Below, piece after piece: positions 53,008 to 61,776 of a stretch of DNA of 64,000 nucleotides. The notes under the pieces were generated by a model, which was given only the letters and a program-made list of their open reading frames with translations, was not told the origin of the DNA and made no database searches. Position numbers and translations under genes: made by a program. Numbering within the stretch: position 1 is the first letter of the stretch; each line of letters opens with the position of its first letter. The DNA is from a methanogenic archaeon mixed culture ISO4-G1 (GTDB lineage Archaea > Thermoplasmatota > Thermoplasmata > Methanomassiliicoccales > Methanomethylophilaceae): the NCBI GenBank assembly GCA_001563305.1, contig CP013703.1:806001-870000 (forward strand). Reading direction: 5' to 3'.

Positions 53008-56000
53008 TCAGTTCACGAGCCTGTGGAACTCGGTGAGGCTCCTGACGCCGGTCTTGCCTTCCCTGGCCACCTTGATGGCGCCGACGGTCATGGCGGCACC
53101 CTGTATGGTGGTGACGATGGGGATCTGCAGCTCGACGGCCAGTCTCCTCATGGAAGCTCCGTCCCTGATGGCACCGGACTTCTGTACGGGAGTGTTGATG
53201 ATCATCTGGATCTTGCCCTCCCTCATGGCGCTCATGGCGTTGGGGGCCATGTTCTCGCTGACCTTGTACAGCGTAGCAACCGGCACACCGTGGTCGATGA
53301 GGTACTTGGCGGTACCCGTGGTGGCGTAGATGGTGAATCCCATCTCGTCGAGCTCCTTGGCCATGGGCAGGATCTTCTCCTTGTCGTTGTCGTTGACGGT
53401 GATGTAGACTCCGCCGGACTCGACAGGGTAGTTGCATCCTGCCGCGACCTGTGCCTTGTAACATGCGGCATAGAAGTTCTCGTCGATTCCCATGACCTCT
53501 CCGGTGGACTTCATCTCGGGTGTGAGGATGGTGTCGACACCGGGCAGTTTGAGGAACGGGAAGACGACCTCCTTGACAGCGTAGTGGTCCAGCTGCTTGT
53601 AGCCGGTCAGTCCGAAGTCCTTGAGCTTCTTTCCGAGCATGATCTTGGTGGCGATCTTGGCCATCTGGATGCCTGTGGCCTTCGAGATGAAGGGAACGGT
53701 CCTGGATGCCCTGGGGTTGGCCTCGATCATGTAGATCTCGTCGCCCTTGACCGCGAGCTGGAGATTCATGAGACCCTTGATATGCAGTGCGATGGCGACC
53801 CTCTTGGTGATGTCCAGGATCCTGTCGACGATGTCCTTTCCGATGACCCTCGGAGGCATGACCATGGTGGCGTCTCCGGAGTGGCATCCGGCGTACTCGA
53901 CGTGCTCCAGGATTCCTCCCACATACACGTCCTCTCCGTCGGACACGCAGTCGACATCGATCTCGATGGCGTCCGTGAGGTACTTGTCGATGAGGATCGG
54001 GTGGTTCCTGGAGACCTTTACGGCGCTCTCGACGTATGTCTTCAAGTCCTCTACCGAGTAGACGATCTCCATCGCCCTTCCTCCGAGGACGTACGAGGGC
54101 CTGACGATGACCGGATATCCGATGTCGCCGGCGATCTGCTTGGCCTCCTCGAAGGAGTAACCGGTTCCGGATGCGGGCTGCTTGATCTTCAAGTCGTCCA
54201 TGAGCTTGGAGAACCTGCGCCTGTCCTCTGCGACATCCATGTCGTCAGGGGTGGTTCCGAGGATCTTGGTCTTGGTACCCTTGAGTGCCTTCTCCAGGTC
54301 GACCGCAAGGTTGACCGAGGTCTGTCCTCCGTACTGGCAGATGACACCGTCGGCATCCTCCGCCTCGATTACGTTCAAGACATCGCTGAGGGCGAGGGGC
54401 TCGAAGTACAGCCTGTCCGACATGTCGAAGTCGGTGGAGACGGTCTCGGGGTTGTTGTTGACGATGACCGCATCCACTCCCTCCTCCTGAAGGGCCATGA
54501 CTCCGTGGACGCAGCAGTAGTCGAACTCGATTCCCTGTCCGATCCTGATGGGTCCGCCTCCGACGATGACCACCTTCTTCTTGTCCTTGACCTGGATGGC
54601 CTCGGAGTGCTTGGCATAAGTGGAGTAGAAGTAGGGTGCCTTGGCATCGAACTCCCCTGCGCAAGTGTCGACCATCTTGTAGACGGGGATGATTCCCTGC
54701 TTCTTCCTCATGTCGCGGATGTCCATGGAGTCCTTGCCTGCGAGCTCTCCGATGGCCTCGTCGGAGAATCCCATCTCCTTGGCTTCCTTGAGCAGCTCGG
54801 GCGTGAGTCCGGCCTTGATCCTGTACTCCATCCTGATGATGTTCTGGAGCTTCCTGATGAAGAACACGTCCCAGTGGGTGAGCTCTGCGATCTTATCCGG
54901 GGTCCAGCCTCTCCTGAGGGCCTCTCCCATGACGAAGATGCGCTGGTCGGTGGCGTTCTTGAGCAGGTCCTCGATGTCCTTGTCCAGGACATCGAACCTG
55001 TCCAGTCCGTTGACCCCGATCTCGAGGGACCTCAGACCCTTCAGCAGGGCCTCCTCGAAGGTCCTTCCGATGGCCATCGTCTCTCCCGTGGATTTCATCT
55101 GGGTTCCGAGGTGCCTGTCCACCGTGCGGAACTTGTCGAAGGGCCACCTGGCGATCTTGAGAACCACGTAGTCGACCGACGGCTCGAAAGCCGACATGGT
55201 CGTACCGGTGACCTTGTTGGGGATCTCGTCCAAGGTGTATCCCAGACCGATCTTCATCGATACCCTTGCGATGGGATATCCTGTTGCCTTGGATGCCAGA
55301 GCTGATGAACGGGACACACGGGGGTTGACCTCGATGAGCCTGTAATCCCCGTTCTCGGGGTTGAATGCGAACTGGACGTTACATCCTCCCTCGATGTTGA
55401 GCTCCCTCATGACCTTGAGTGTGGCGTTCCTGAGCTTCTCGACGTGCTTCTCCGAGAGTGTCAGGATGGGGGCGCAGACGATGCTCTCCCCTGTGTGGAT
55501 TCCCATGGGGTCGATGTTCTCCATGTTACAGATGATGATGCAGCTGTCGTTGGAATCCCTCATGACCTCGAACTCGATCTCCTTCCATCCGAGGACGGAC
55601 TCCTCGATGAGGACCTGGTGGATACGGGAGTATGCCAGTCCGTGGGCGGTGATCTCCTTCAGCTCCTCCTCGTCGTAGGCGATTCCTCCGCCGGTTCCTC
55701 CGAGGGTGAAAGCTGGCCTTACGAGCACGGGGTACCTTCCGATCATGTTGGCGGCCGCGATGGCCTCCTCTATGGTGTTGACACTTGCGGATTTGGGGAC
55801 GGGCTCACCGATCTTCATCATCGCCTCCTTGAACAGTTCCCTATCCTCGGACTTGGCGATCGCATCTGGCTGTGTCCCGATGAGGTGGCAGTGGAGCCTG
55901 TCAAGGGTCCCGTTCTCGGCGAGTTCGGAACAGATGTTCAGTCCGGTCTGTCCTCCCATTCCGGAGACGACACCGTCGACTCCCTCCTTCTCGATGATCT

Positions 56001-56220
56001 TTGCAACTGTCTCTGCGTTGAGAGGCTCGATGTAGACCGCATCCGCGGTCTCCGTGTCGGTCTGGATGGTGGCAGGGTTGGAGTTGACCAGGACGGTCTT
56101 GTAACCCTCCTCCCTCAGGGCACGGCAGGCCTGCGTTCCTGAGAAGTCGAACTCGGCGGCCTGACCGATGACGATGGGTCCTGAACCTATGACCAGGACC
56201 TTCTTGTAATCCTTTCTCAT
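53008..56220 (-). CDS. carB: Carbamoyl phosphate synthase large subunit
   Basis: A 1070-residue CarB of full length. Two ATP-grasp halves are present: KVLVIGSGPIVIGQAAEFDF and VVIVGGGPIRIGQGIEFDY mark the two N-terminal modules, with PAFTLGGTGGGIAYDEEEL and PSYVLGGRAMEIVYS as the two phosphate loops. The C-terminal allosteric MGS-like domain is complete. It makes carbamoyl phosphate for pyrimidines and arginine from bicarbonate, ATP and ammonia. It overlaps carA by 4 nt. Ends in TGA. Confidence 0.97.
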   Translation of the reverse strand: MRKDYKKVLVIGSGPIVIGQAAEFDFSGTQACRALREEGYKTVLVNSNPATIQTDTETADAVYIEPLNAETVAKIIEKEGVDGVVSGMGGQTGLNICSELAENGTLDRLHCHLIGTQPDAIAKSEDRELFKEAMMKIGEPVPKSASVNTIEEAIAAANMIGRYPVLVRPAFTLGGTGGGIAYDEEELKEITAHGLAYSRIHQVLIEESVLGWKEIEFEVMRDSNDSCIIICNMENIDPMGIHTGESIVCAPILTLSEKHVEKLRNATLKVMRELNIEGGCNVQFAFNPENGDYRLIEVNPRVSRSSALASKATGYPIARVSMKIGLGYTLDEIPNKVTGTTMSAFEPSVDYVVLKIARWPFDKFRTVDRHLGTQMKSTGETMAIGRTFEEALLKGLRSLEIGVNGLDRFDVLDKDIEDLLKNATDQRIFVMGEALRRGWTPDKIAELTHWDVFFIRKLQNIIRMEYRIKAGLTPELLKEAKEMGFSDEAIGELAGKDSMDIRDMRKKQGIIPVYKMVDTCAGEFDAKAPYFYSTYAKHSEAIQVKDKKKVVIVGGGPIRIGQGIEFDYCCVHGVMALQEEGVDAVIVNNNPETVSTDFDMSDRLYFEPLALSDVLNVIEAEDADGVICQYGGQTSVNLAVDLEKALKGTKTKILGTTPDDMDVAEDRRRFSKLMDDLKIKQPASGTGYSFEEAKQIAGDIGYPVIVRPSYVLGGRAMEIVYSVEDLKTYVESAVKVSRNHPILIDKYLTDAIEIDVDCVSDGEDVYVGGILEHVEYAGCHSGDATMVMPPRVIGKDIVDRILDITKRVAIALHIKGLMNLQLAVKGDEIYMIEANPRASRTVPFISKATGIQMAKIATKIMLGKKLKDFGLTGYKQLDHYAVKEVVFPFLKLPGVDTILTPEMKSTGEVMGIDENFYAACYKAQVAAGCNYPVESGGVYITVNDNDKEKILPMAKELDEMGFTIYATTGTAKYLIDHGVPVATLYKVSENMAPNAMSAMREGKIQMIINTPVQKSGAIRDGASMRRLAVELQIPIVTTIQGAAMTVGAIKVAREGKTGVRSLTEFHRLVN

Positions 56221-57293
56221 TGGGACACCCCCTTAATGACAGCGAGGAAGTCGTCGAAGAGGAACACCGTGTCGTCTGGACCTGGCTTCCCCTCCGGGTG
56301 GTACTCGTATCCGAAGATCGGGTACATCTTGTGCTTGAATCCCTCGATGACGTTGTCATTGAGGTTGGTCTGGGTCACCTCGAGTCCTGCAGCGTCGATG
56401 GATTCGGGATCGATGCAGAAGTCCTGTGACTGTGCGGTCATGCAGATCTGACCTTTGATCTTGACCGGCTGGTTGCAGCCGTGGTGGCCGAACTTCATGG
56501 GAAGGATCTTCGCGCCGCTTGCGAGGGCTACGATGTCGCACCCCAGGGCGATTCCCATGATCGGCATCTTTCCAAAGAGGGCCTTGACGGTATCCACGGT
56601 CTCCTTGAGCTCGTCGGAGCACGGGTTCCCGGGTCCGCTCGAGACTATGAGTCCCTTGGCGCCGGTGGCGAGGATATCCTCGGGTTTGGCGTTGTAAGGG
56701 AACCTGATGACGTTGAACCTGTCCGCGAGGACCTCGTAGAGCCCCATCCTGGTACCGCAGTCGATGACTGCGACGCAGACGTCCTTGTGGTTGTTGATCT
56801 TCTTGACGTCCTTGGGGGATACGCCGGAGACGGAGGTGTCGATGTCGATCCTCTTGAGTTCGGCGACGACGTTGTCGATATCTGCCCCTTTCCTCACGAT
56901 CTTTCCCTTCATGGAACCGTTCTTGCGGATCTTCAGGGTGAGCTCGCGGGTGTCGACGCCTGTGAGTCCGACCGCACCCTTCTCGGCCATGAAATCGGCG
57001 AGGAGTCCGCCGTGGTAGTACGGCGAGGGCTCGGTGCAGAGCTCCTTGATCACAAGACCGTTGGCATGGATCTTGTCGGATTGGTTGAATTCATCAGCAA
57101 TTCCGTAGTTTCCCACCAACGGGTAGGTCAGTACAATGATCTGCCCTTTGGATGCGGGATCCGTCAGAGTCTCCTGATATCCGTCGACTCCACCAGTTGA
57201 AAACACTACTTCCCCAGCTTTTTCGATGTTGGCACCGAAGAGCTGTCCATCAAATATGGTCCCGTCTTCAAGGACCAAGTAGCCTTCTGTCAT
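56217..57293 (-). CDS. carA: Carbamoyl phosphate synthase small subunit lacking the catalytic Cys
   Basis: A 358-residue CarA. The N-terminal domain (EDGTIFDGQLFGA, LTYPLVGNYGI) and the glutaminase fold (SSGPGNP, KFGHHGCNQPV, EYHPEGKPGPDD) are conserved. The nucleophile motif, normally GICLGHQ, reads MGIALGCDIVAL: the catalytic cysteine position is Ala249 and the following His and Gln are Cys and Asp. The His and Glu of the triad (HPE) remain. A working glutaminase is therefore unlikely, and the enzyme may use free ammonia. A minus-strand TATA box at 57318-57327 suggests a leaderless start at ATG 57293; a GTG at 57308 is the alternative. Ends in TGA. Confidence 0.93.
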   Translation of the reverse strand: MTEGYLVLEDGTIFDGQLFGANIEKAGEVVFSTGGVDGYQETLTDPASKGQIIVLTYPLVGNYGIADEFNQSDKIHANGLVIKELCTEPSPYYHGGLLADFMAEKGAVGLTGVDTRELTLKIRKNGSMKGKIVRKGADIDNVVAELKRIDIDTSVSGVSPKDVKKINNHKDVCVAVIDCGTRMGLYEVLADRFNVIRFPYNAKPEDILATGAKGLIVSSGPGNPCSDELKETVDTVKALFGKMPIMGIALGCDIVALASGAKILPMKFGHHGCNQPVKIKGQICMTAQSQDFCIDPESIDAAGLEVTQTNLNDNVIEGFKHKMYPIFGYEYHPEGKPGPDDTVFLFDDFLAVIKGVSQ

Positions 57294-57317
57294 CGAATAA
57301 CAGTTCACCGAAGTACG

Positions 57318-57327
57318 GTATATAATT
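57318..57327 (-). promoter_or_regulatory. TATA box for carAB
   Basis: Read on the minus strand, AATTATATAC lies about 27 nt from the ATG at 57293. Confidence 0.6.
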
Positions 57328-57408
57328 CCTTGTTCATCGCATTTACATACTATTTTTTGAGATGTCGGTTTTCAGACATATTAGGTATAACTGACAAAAT
57401 CGACACTA

Positions 57409-57417
57409 TTCTATAAG
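57409..57417 (+). promoter_or_regulatory. TATA box for pelA
   Basis: TTCTATAAG lies 20-28 nt before the ATG at 57437, so the transcript is probably leaderless. Confidence 0.55.
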
Positions 57418-57436
57418 TCTAAAACATCCCCTGTTC

Positions 57437-58474
57437 ATGCGCGTTCTGGGAGAGGATTTCTCATCAGGGGATGTGAGGCTCCAGGTCGAATCCGAGGAAG
57501 ACCTCTGGCATCTCTTCAATGTGATAGAGGCAGGCGACCTTGTCACAGCATCCACGACCAGACGCGAGGAGAAGTCGGCAGACAAGATCCGTGCCGAGAA
57601 GATGGAGAAGAAGAGGATGACGCTGGGCATCCGCATCGAGAAGATCGACTTCTCCGACGAGGACCTGAGGCTGAAGCTCCTGGGAACCATCGAGACCGGA
57701 CCACAGGACATAGGACAGCACCATACACTGATATTCGAGAACGGTGACAACCTCACACTCCACAAGGACAGATGGAGGACCACACAGATCGAGCGTATAA
57801 GGAGAGCCGTCACCGATTCCAAGAAACCGCGTATTATATTCGTGTCCCTGGACCAGGACGAGGCGACGATAGCCGTTCTGCGGCAGTTCGGGCTGAAGGA
57901 GATTACCACCATACGCTCGGGCAGGTCCGGGAAACAGTACGAGGAGAAACCTTCGGTGGACGGCTACCACGGGGAGATCTATTCGAAGCTCAAGCTCATC
58001 CTGGAGCCCAATATGCCGATAGTCCTTCTGGGGCCCGGGTTCGAGAAGGAGGACCTGGCAGAGGACCTGAAGAAGATAGACCCCAATGCGTTCGGGAAGC
58101 TCTACGTGTACCACACTGGACAATCCGGGATGGTCGGCATCAACGAACTGATGAAGGCCGGCATGGGGGCGGACATCCTCAGGGAATCGTCCGTCGGAGC
58201 GGAAATCGAGGCTGTGGAGCAGCTCATGACGGAGATAGCGAAGGACGGACTGGGCACATACGGTCCGGAGGAGGTCCGCAACGCCGCCATGTCCGGGGCG
58301 GTGGATAAACTGCTCATCCTGGACTCCAAGGTCCGCGAGAACGACCTGGACGACATCGTGCGCGCGGTCGAATCCCAGAAAGGCTCGATCATCATAGTGT
58401 CGAGTCAGCACGACGGCGGCAAGGAGTTGCAGGCCCTGGGCGGTCTCGGAGCACTCCTCCGCTACAAGATGTGA
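57437..58474 (+). CDS. pelA: mRNA surveillance protein Pelota
   Basis: A 345-residue archaeal Pelota. The N-terminal Sm-like domain contains ESEEDLWHLFNVIEAGDLV and RREEKSADKIRAEK; the central and C-terminal eRF1-like domains follow (YEEKPSVDGYHGEIYSKLKL, ILDSKVRENDLDDIVRAVES, GGLGALLRYKM). As expected it lacks the GGQ of release factors. It rescues stalled ribosomes with aEF1A. This matters here because UAG appears to be read as sense. Ends in TGA. Confidence 0.95.
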   Translation: MRVLGEDFSSGDVRLQVESEEDLWHLFNVIEAGDLVTASTTRREEKSADKIRAEKMEKKRMTLGIRIEKIDFSDEDLRLKLLGTIETGPQDIGQHHTLIFENGDNLTLHKDRWRTTQIERIRRAVTDSKKPRIIFVSLDQDEATIAVLRQFGLKEITTIRSGRSGKQYEEKPSVDGYHGEIYSKLKLILEPNMPIVLLGPGFEKEDLAEDLKKIDPNAFGKLYVYHTGQSGMVGINELMKAGMGADILRESSVGAEIEAVEQLMTEIAKDGLGTYGPEEVRNAAMSGAVDKLLILDSKVRENDLDDIVRAVESQKGSIIIVSSQHDGGKELQALGGLGALLRYKM

Positions 58475-58576
58475 GCCCATCTGGCTCGATCATCCCTTTC
58501 CTTGTTTCATAAGATAATTGAAGATTCGGCGTGTAAACACCGTTATCATCTCAAAGGCTAGAGAGCGGCTCATCGC

Positions 58577-58585
58577 ATTATAAAC
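58577..58585 (+). promoter_or_regulatory. TATA box for the winged-helix gene
   Basis: CATTATAAA lies 22-30 nt before the ATG at 58607, suggesting a leaderless transcript. Confidence 0.5.
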
Positions 58586-58606
58586 TGGGATAGTCTGTAT
58601 GTAATC

Positions 58607-58951
58607 ATGAATGTCGATTTGGCGATTAATTCGATACTCAGTGAGAAGAACGTTGCGAGCATCCTCGTGTACCTGTATGTCTTCGGACCCAAGACAAGGA
58701 GCGAGCTGTACAAGAGCGTGTCATCGAACCCCCGCATGCCTGTGAAGCTGCAGATGCTGTCCGACTACGGACTGATCAAGGAGGGCGACAAGAACTACGG
58801 GATGGTGAAGACCGTGGAACTCAGCGATATCGGAAAGAAGTACGCCGGTTACCTGTGCGACATGGAGAAGCTTCTGGGCGGCAGCCTGGAGGCTTACAAG
58901 TGGAACATCATCAGGACGAACGTCCAGAAGTCTGGGATCCACATCAAGTGA
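58607..58951 (+). CDS. Winged-helix transcriptional regulator
   Basis: A 114-residue winged-helix protein with recognition region ELYKSVSSNPRMPVKLQML and wing GLIKEGDKNYGMVKTVELS. It is a relative of the regulator at 27444. It is convergent with the phenylacetate-CoA-ligase-like gene, the stops being 2 nt apart. Since a palindrome overlapping that ligase promoter also stands before the symporter operon, this protein or its relative is a candidate regulator of both. Ends in TGA. Confidence 0.75.
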   Translation: MNVDLAINSILSEKNVASILVYLYVFGPKTRSELYKSVSSNPRMPVKLQMLSDYGLIKEGDKNYGMVKTVELSDIGKKYAGYLCDMEKLLGGSLEAYKWNIIRTNVQKSGIHIK

Positions 58952-58953
58952 CT

Positions 58954-60255
58954 TCACTCGTAGCTGCGCTTGTCGGTGACGTGCACGGCCTTGCCCTCGA
59001 ACCTCGGCAGGGAACCCGGGAGGCAGAGCTTGACCTCAGCCTTGATGTTCAGTACGTCCTTGAGGCGCCTGGAGAGTTCGGATGACATCCTGTTCAGCTC
59101 CACCATGTCCTCGGTGAGGGACTCCTCGGTCAATTCGACCTCGACGAGCATGTTGTCCATGTAGTTCTCGTTGGTGAGCGTGAGGTGGTAGAACGGAGAG
59201 AGCCACGGGATCTCACCTATGACGCTCTCGATCTGACTGGGGAACACGTTGACTCCGCGGACAACGAGCATGTCGTCGGTCCTTCCGGAGATCCTCATGA
59301 GCCTAGGGTGCGTCCTTCCGCACTTGCATGGGGTCCAATCGATGGCCGAGATGTCACCGATCTTGTATCTAATGAGGGGGAAGGCCTCCTTCTGGAGCAT
59401 GGTGATGACGATCGCCCCCCTCTCTCCCTCCTTGCAGGGCTGGTCGTTCTCGTCGAGGATCTCGACGTAGGCCAGATCTGCCCAGAGGTGGAGTCCGTTC
59501 TGCTCCACGCACTCGAGGAACATGGGGCCGTAGAACTCGCTGGCCCCGTAACAGTTGTAGGTCTTGATACCGGTACGCTCCTCAAGCTTCTTCCTCATGC
59601 TCTCGGACCAGGGCTCGCCTCCGGCGATACCCTTGCGGACCTTGGTGTCCTTCCTGATGTCGACACCCAACTGGTCGCAGACATCCGCGATGTGGAAGTA
59701 GTAGGAGGGGGTTCCCGCCAGAGCGGTCACCGGGAGGTCCTGCATTAGCTGGATCTGCCTGCTGGTATTGCCGGTGCTGATGGGGAGGACGGTTGCACCG
59801 ATCCTCTCTGCACCGTAATGCACTCCGAGGCCTCCGGTGAAGAGACCGTATCCATGCATGTTCTGGAGCATGTCCTTCTTGGTCATCCCGAACGAGGTCA
59901 TACCCCTTGCGAGCGCCTCGGTCCAGTTGTCGAGGTCCTTCTTGGTGTATCCGACGACGGTTGGCTTTCCTGTGGTACCGGAGGACACGTGGATCCTGAC
60001 GAGGTCGTCATAGGGGACGACGAAGAGCTTATCTGGATAGTTGTCACGGAGGTCAGTCTTCTTCATGAAGGGGACTCTTCTGAAATCCTCGAAACTGTTG
60101 ATGTCCTCGGGTTTGACCCCTGCGTCATCCATCCTCTTCCTGAAGAATTCGGACTTTCCGTACATCTCCTTGACCTTCTCCTTAAGGAGGCGGAGCTGCA
60201 TCTTCTCGAGTTCCTCGCGGGGCATCGTTTCAAGTTCTTCGTTCCAGAAAGCCAT
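58954..60255 (-). CDS. Phenylacetate-CoA ligase-like enzyme (copy 1)
   Basis: A 433-residue adenylate-forming enzyme of the PaaK group. The P-loop is HVSSGTTGKPTVVGYT; further motifs are YGLFTGGLGVHYGAE, NCYGASEFYGPMFLEC and SGRTDDMLVVRGVNVFPSQI. It activates an aryl acid such as phenylacetate or indoleacetate to the CoA thioester with ATP. The start at 60255 (MAFWNEELE) matches copy 2 (MFWNPKIE). Its promoter carries the palindrome shared with the symporter operon. Ends in TGA. Confidence 0.9.
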   Translation of the reverse strand: MAFWNEELETMPREELEKMQLRLLKEKVKEMYGKSEFFRKRMDDAGVKPEDINSFEDFRRVPFMKKTDLRDNYPDKLFVVPYDDLVRIHVSSGTTGKPTVVGYTKKDLDNWTEALARGMTSFGMTKKDMLQNMHGYGLFTGGLGVHYGAERIGATVLPISTGNTSRQIQLMQDLPVTALAGTPSYYFHIADVCDQLGVDIRKDTKVRKGIAGGEPWSESMRKKLEERTGIKTYNCYGASEFYGPMFLECVEQNGLHLWADLAYVEILDENDQPCKEGERGAIVITMLQKEAFPLIRYKIGDISAIDWTPCKCGRTHPRLMRISGRTDDMLVVRGVNVFPSQIESVIGEIPWLSPFYHLTLTNENYMDNMLVEVELTEESLTEDMVELNRMSSELSRRLKDVLNIKAEVKLCLPGSLPRFEGKAVHVTDKRSYE

Positions 60256-60273
60256 TTCGAACACCAATGATGT

Positions 60274-60290
60274 GTGCTATCACATAGCAC
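60274..60290. promoter_or_regulatory. Palindromic operator of the ligase gene
   Basis: GTGCTA-TCACA-TAGCAC, arms identical to the symporter palindrome at 29517-29533, with one spacer base changed. The TATA box lies about 36 bp away on the minus strand, as in the symporter promoter, placing the palindrome over the start site. CACCAATG flanks both copies. Confidence 0.7.
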
Positions 60291-60312
60291 GGTTATTTCG
60301 TATATCTTGAAG

Positions 60313-60323
60313 CGCTATAAAAA
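60313..60323 (-). promoter_or_regulatory. TATA box for ligase copy 1
   Basis: Read on the minus strand, CTTTTTATAGC lies about 60 nt before the ATG at 60255, with the start site expected inside the palindrome. Confidence 0.55.
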
Positions 60324-60359
60324 GGGTTGTTAACGCGCGTGAATATGATAAGGGAAAAA

Positions 60360-60376
60360 GGGGTCGGGATGACCCC
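60360..60376 (-). terminator. Terminator after the EF-Tu-like gene
   Basis: GGGGTC-GGGAT-GACCCC is a 6-bp stem 11 nt past the stop; on the minus strand it is followed by CTTTTTCCC. Confidence 0.7.
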
Positions 60377-60386
60377 TGTATGATCC

Positions 60387-61349
60387 TCAAGGAAGGACGA
60401 CAGAACCGGCGACCCTGAGCTTGCCGCCCTCTAGGTACATGATGATTGCCTTGTCACCGGGCTTGTGGATCATGTCGTCGTCGAGCTCGAATGTAACGTT
60501 GGCAGACCTGAAGTCATCGCCGTTGTCCACGGATGTGATCCTGCAGGGTACCATCTGCATCCAGTGGCCGATGTGGACGACCATGCCCTCCTTGAGAGGG
60601 GATGACCAGAACTTAACAAGGGAAACCTTCCCGGACACGGAGCGGCTCATCTTCACGGACGGGTCGGTGGTGACCACGAATCCCCTGTCCAGCTCATCCG
60701 ACTCGATACCCCTGAGGGCGAGACCGACATGGTCCCCCTTGATACCGTCTGCGGCATCGATATCGTGCTTCTGGATGGACTTAAGGATGACCTCCTTCTT
60801 GGTGGGGAAGACGGTCATCTTGTCGTGGACCTTGAAATATCCGTCGATGACAGATCCGAGGACGACGGTCCCGACACCTTTGACGTTGAAATGGCTGTCC
60901 ACGGGACAGGAACCACAGGTACCAGCGCCAGCCTCCTTGGACTGGGCCTTGGCCATGCCTATGAGCTCCTCCCTGAGCTTGATGGGGTCGTCCTCGCGGT
61001 ACTCGTAGTGCTCCAGTGCCGTTCCGGACAGGAGCGGTGCCAGCTGTTCGGGCTGGATGTAGTTCTGGAGTACGACGAATCCCTTGTCGAGTCCGAGGGA
61101 GTCCGCCATGACGATGGTCTCGCCGAGGAATGAATCGATCTTGTCCACGACGAGAATCGCGAACTCGGACATCGCGACAGAGTAGAACAACGAGGAGAGC
61201 TTCTCCGGGAACTTGGAGGGCTCTATGAGCGTGAACGAGTCGTGCCCGTCCTTGTACTCGTAGAAGGTCATGTCGGTGACAGTGCCCTTCTTCCCGATCT
61301 TCCCTGCGTAGTCCTTTGCACCCAGTACTGCGATGTTGAGGTTTCCCAT
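60387..61349 (-). CDS. EF-Tu-like protein with degenerate GTPase domain
   Basis: A 320-residue protein related to EF-Tu/aEF1A/SelB. The N-terminal region has the fold of a G domain but altered motifs: VLGAKDYAGKIG stands where GxxxxGK(S/T) is expected, and LVVDKIDSFLG and VVLQNYIQP replace DxxG and NKxD. Domain 2 is clear (VDSHFNVKGVGTVVLGSVID, KVHDKMTVFP, GLALRGIESDELDRG) and a domain-3-like barrel ends the protein. It may bind ribosome or aminoacyl-tRNA without normal GTP hydrolysis. Such proteins are annotated in many methanogens without known function. It is 4 nt after the ACT gene. Ends in TGA. Confidence 0.75.
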   Translation of the reverse strand: MGNLNIAVLGAKDYAGKIGKKGTVTDMTFYEYKDGHDSFTLIEPSKFPEKLSSLFYSVAMSEFAILVVDKIDSFLGETIVMADSLGLDKGFVVLQNYIQPEQLAPLLSGTALEHYEYREDDPIKLREELIGMAKAQSKEAGAGTCGSCPVDSHFNVKGVGTVVLGSVIDGYFKVHDKMTVFPTKKEVILKSIQKHDIDAADGIKGDHVGLALRGIESDELDRGFVVTTDPSVKMSRSVSGKVSLVKFWSSPLKEGMVVHIGHWMQMVPCRITSVDNGDDFRSANVTFELDDDMIHKPGDKAIIMYLEGGKLRVAGSVVLP

Positions 61350-61353
61350 TTGA

Positions 61354-61776
61354 TCAAATCTCCGAATCGGACACCAGCCTGATCTTCTCCGCGGCGATGA
61401 CGCTCACGGCCTTCTCGGGGTCGTCGACCCTTATGAAGAAGATCGCCTTGTCCTTGTAGGAATAGGCGTATCCGTATTCGATGTTTATATTTGCCTTTCC
61501 GAGGGCGTCCGCAGCCTGGAAGAGAGCACCGGGCGTATCCTCGAGATAGACTCCGATGACATCCGTCTTCTTGACGATGATGCCTTTCTGCTTCAGGGCA
61601 TCATAGGAAGCATCGGGGTCGTCGACGATGGTCCTGAGGATACCGAACTCCGTGGATTCGGCGAGATTGAATGCCCTCATGTTGACCTTGCATTCCTTGA
61701 GGACGGAAGATATGTAAGCGAGACGTCCGGGCTCGTTGTTGACGAATATCGATAGCTGCGTGATTATGTTGGACAT
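61354..61776 (-). CDS. Tandem ACT-domain protein
   Basis: A 140-residue protein made of two ACT domains (LSIFVNNEPGRLAYISSVLK and VIGVYLEDTPGALFQAADAL). ACT pairs bind amino acids and often accompany indolepyruvate oxidoreductase and phenylacetate-CoA ligase genes. The start directly follows the ligase copy 2 stop. A role as a sensor of aromatic amino acids is inferred. Ends in TGA. Confidence 0.87.
   Translation of the reverse strand: MSNIITQLSIFVNNEPGRLAYISSVLKECKVNMRAFNLAESTEFGILRTIVDDPDASYDALKQKGIIVKKTDVIGVYLEDTPGALFQAADALGKANINIEYGYAYSYKDKAIFFIRVDDPEKAVSVIAAEKIRLVSDSEI

Noticed and set aside
53023-55305. A 760-codon open frame antisense to carB
   Set aside because: It mirrors carB codon structure, has no recognisable motif, and carB is unmistakable. 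Long antisense frames are common here because of GC-rich third codon positions.
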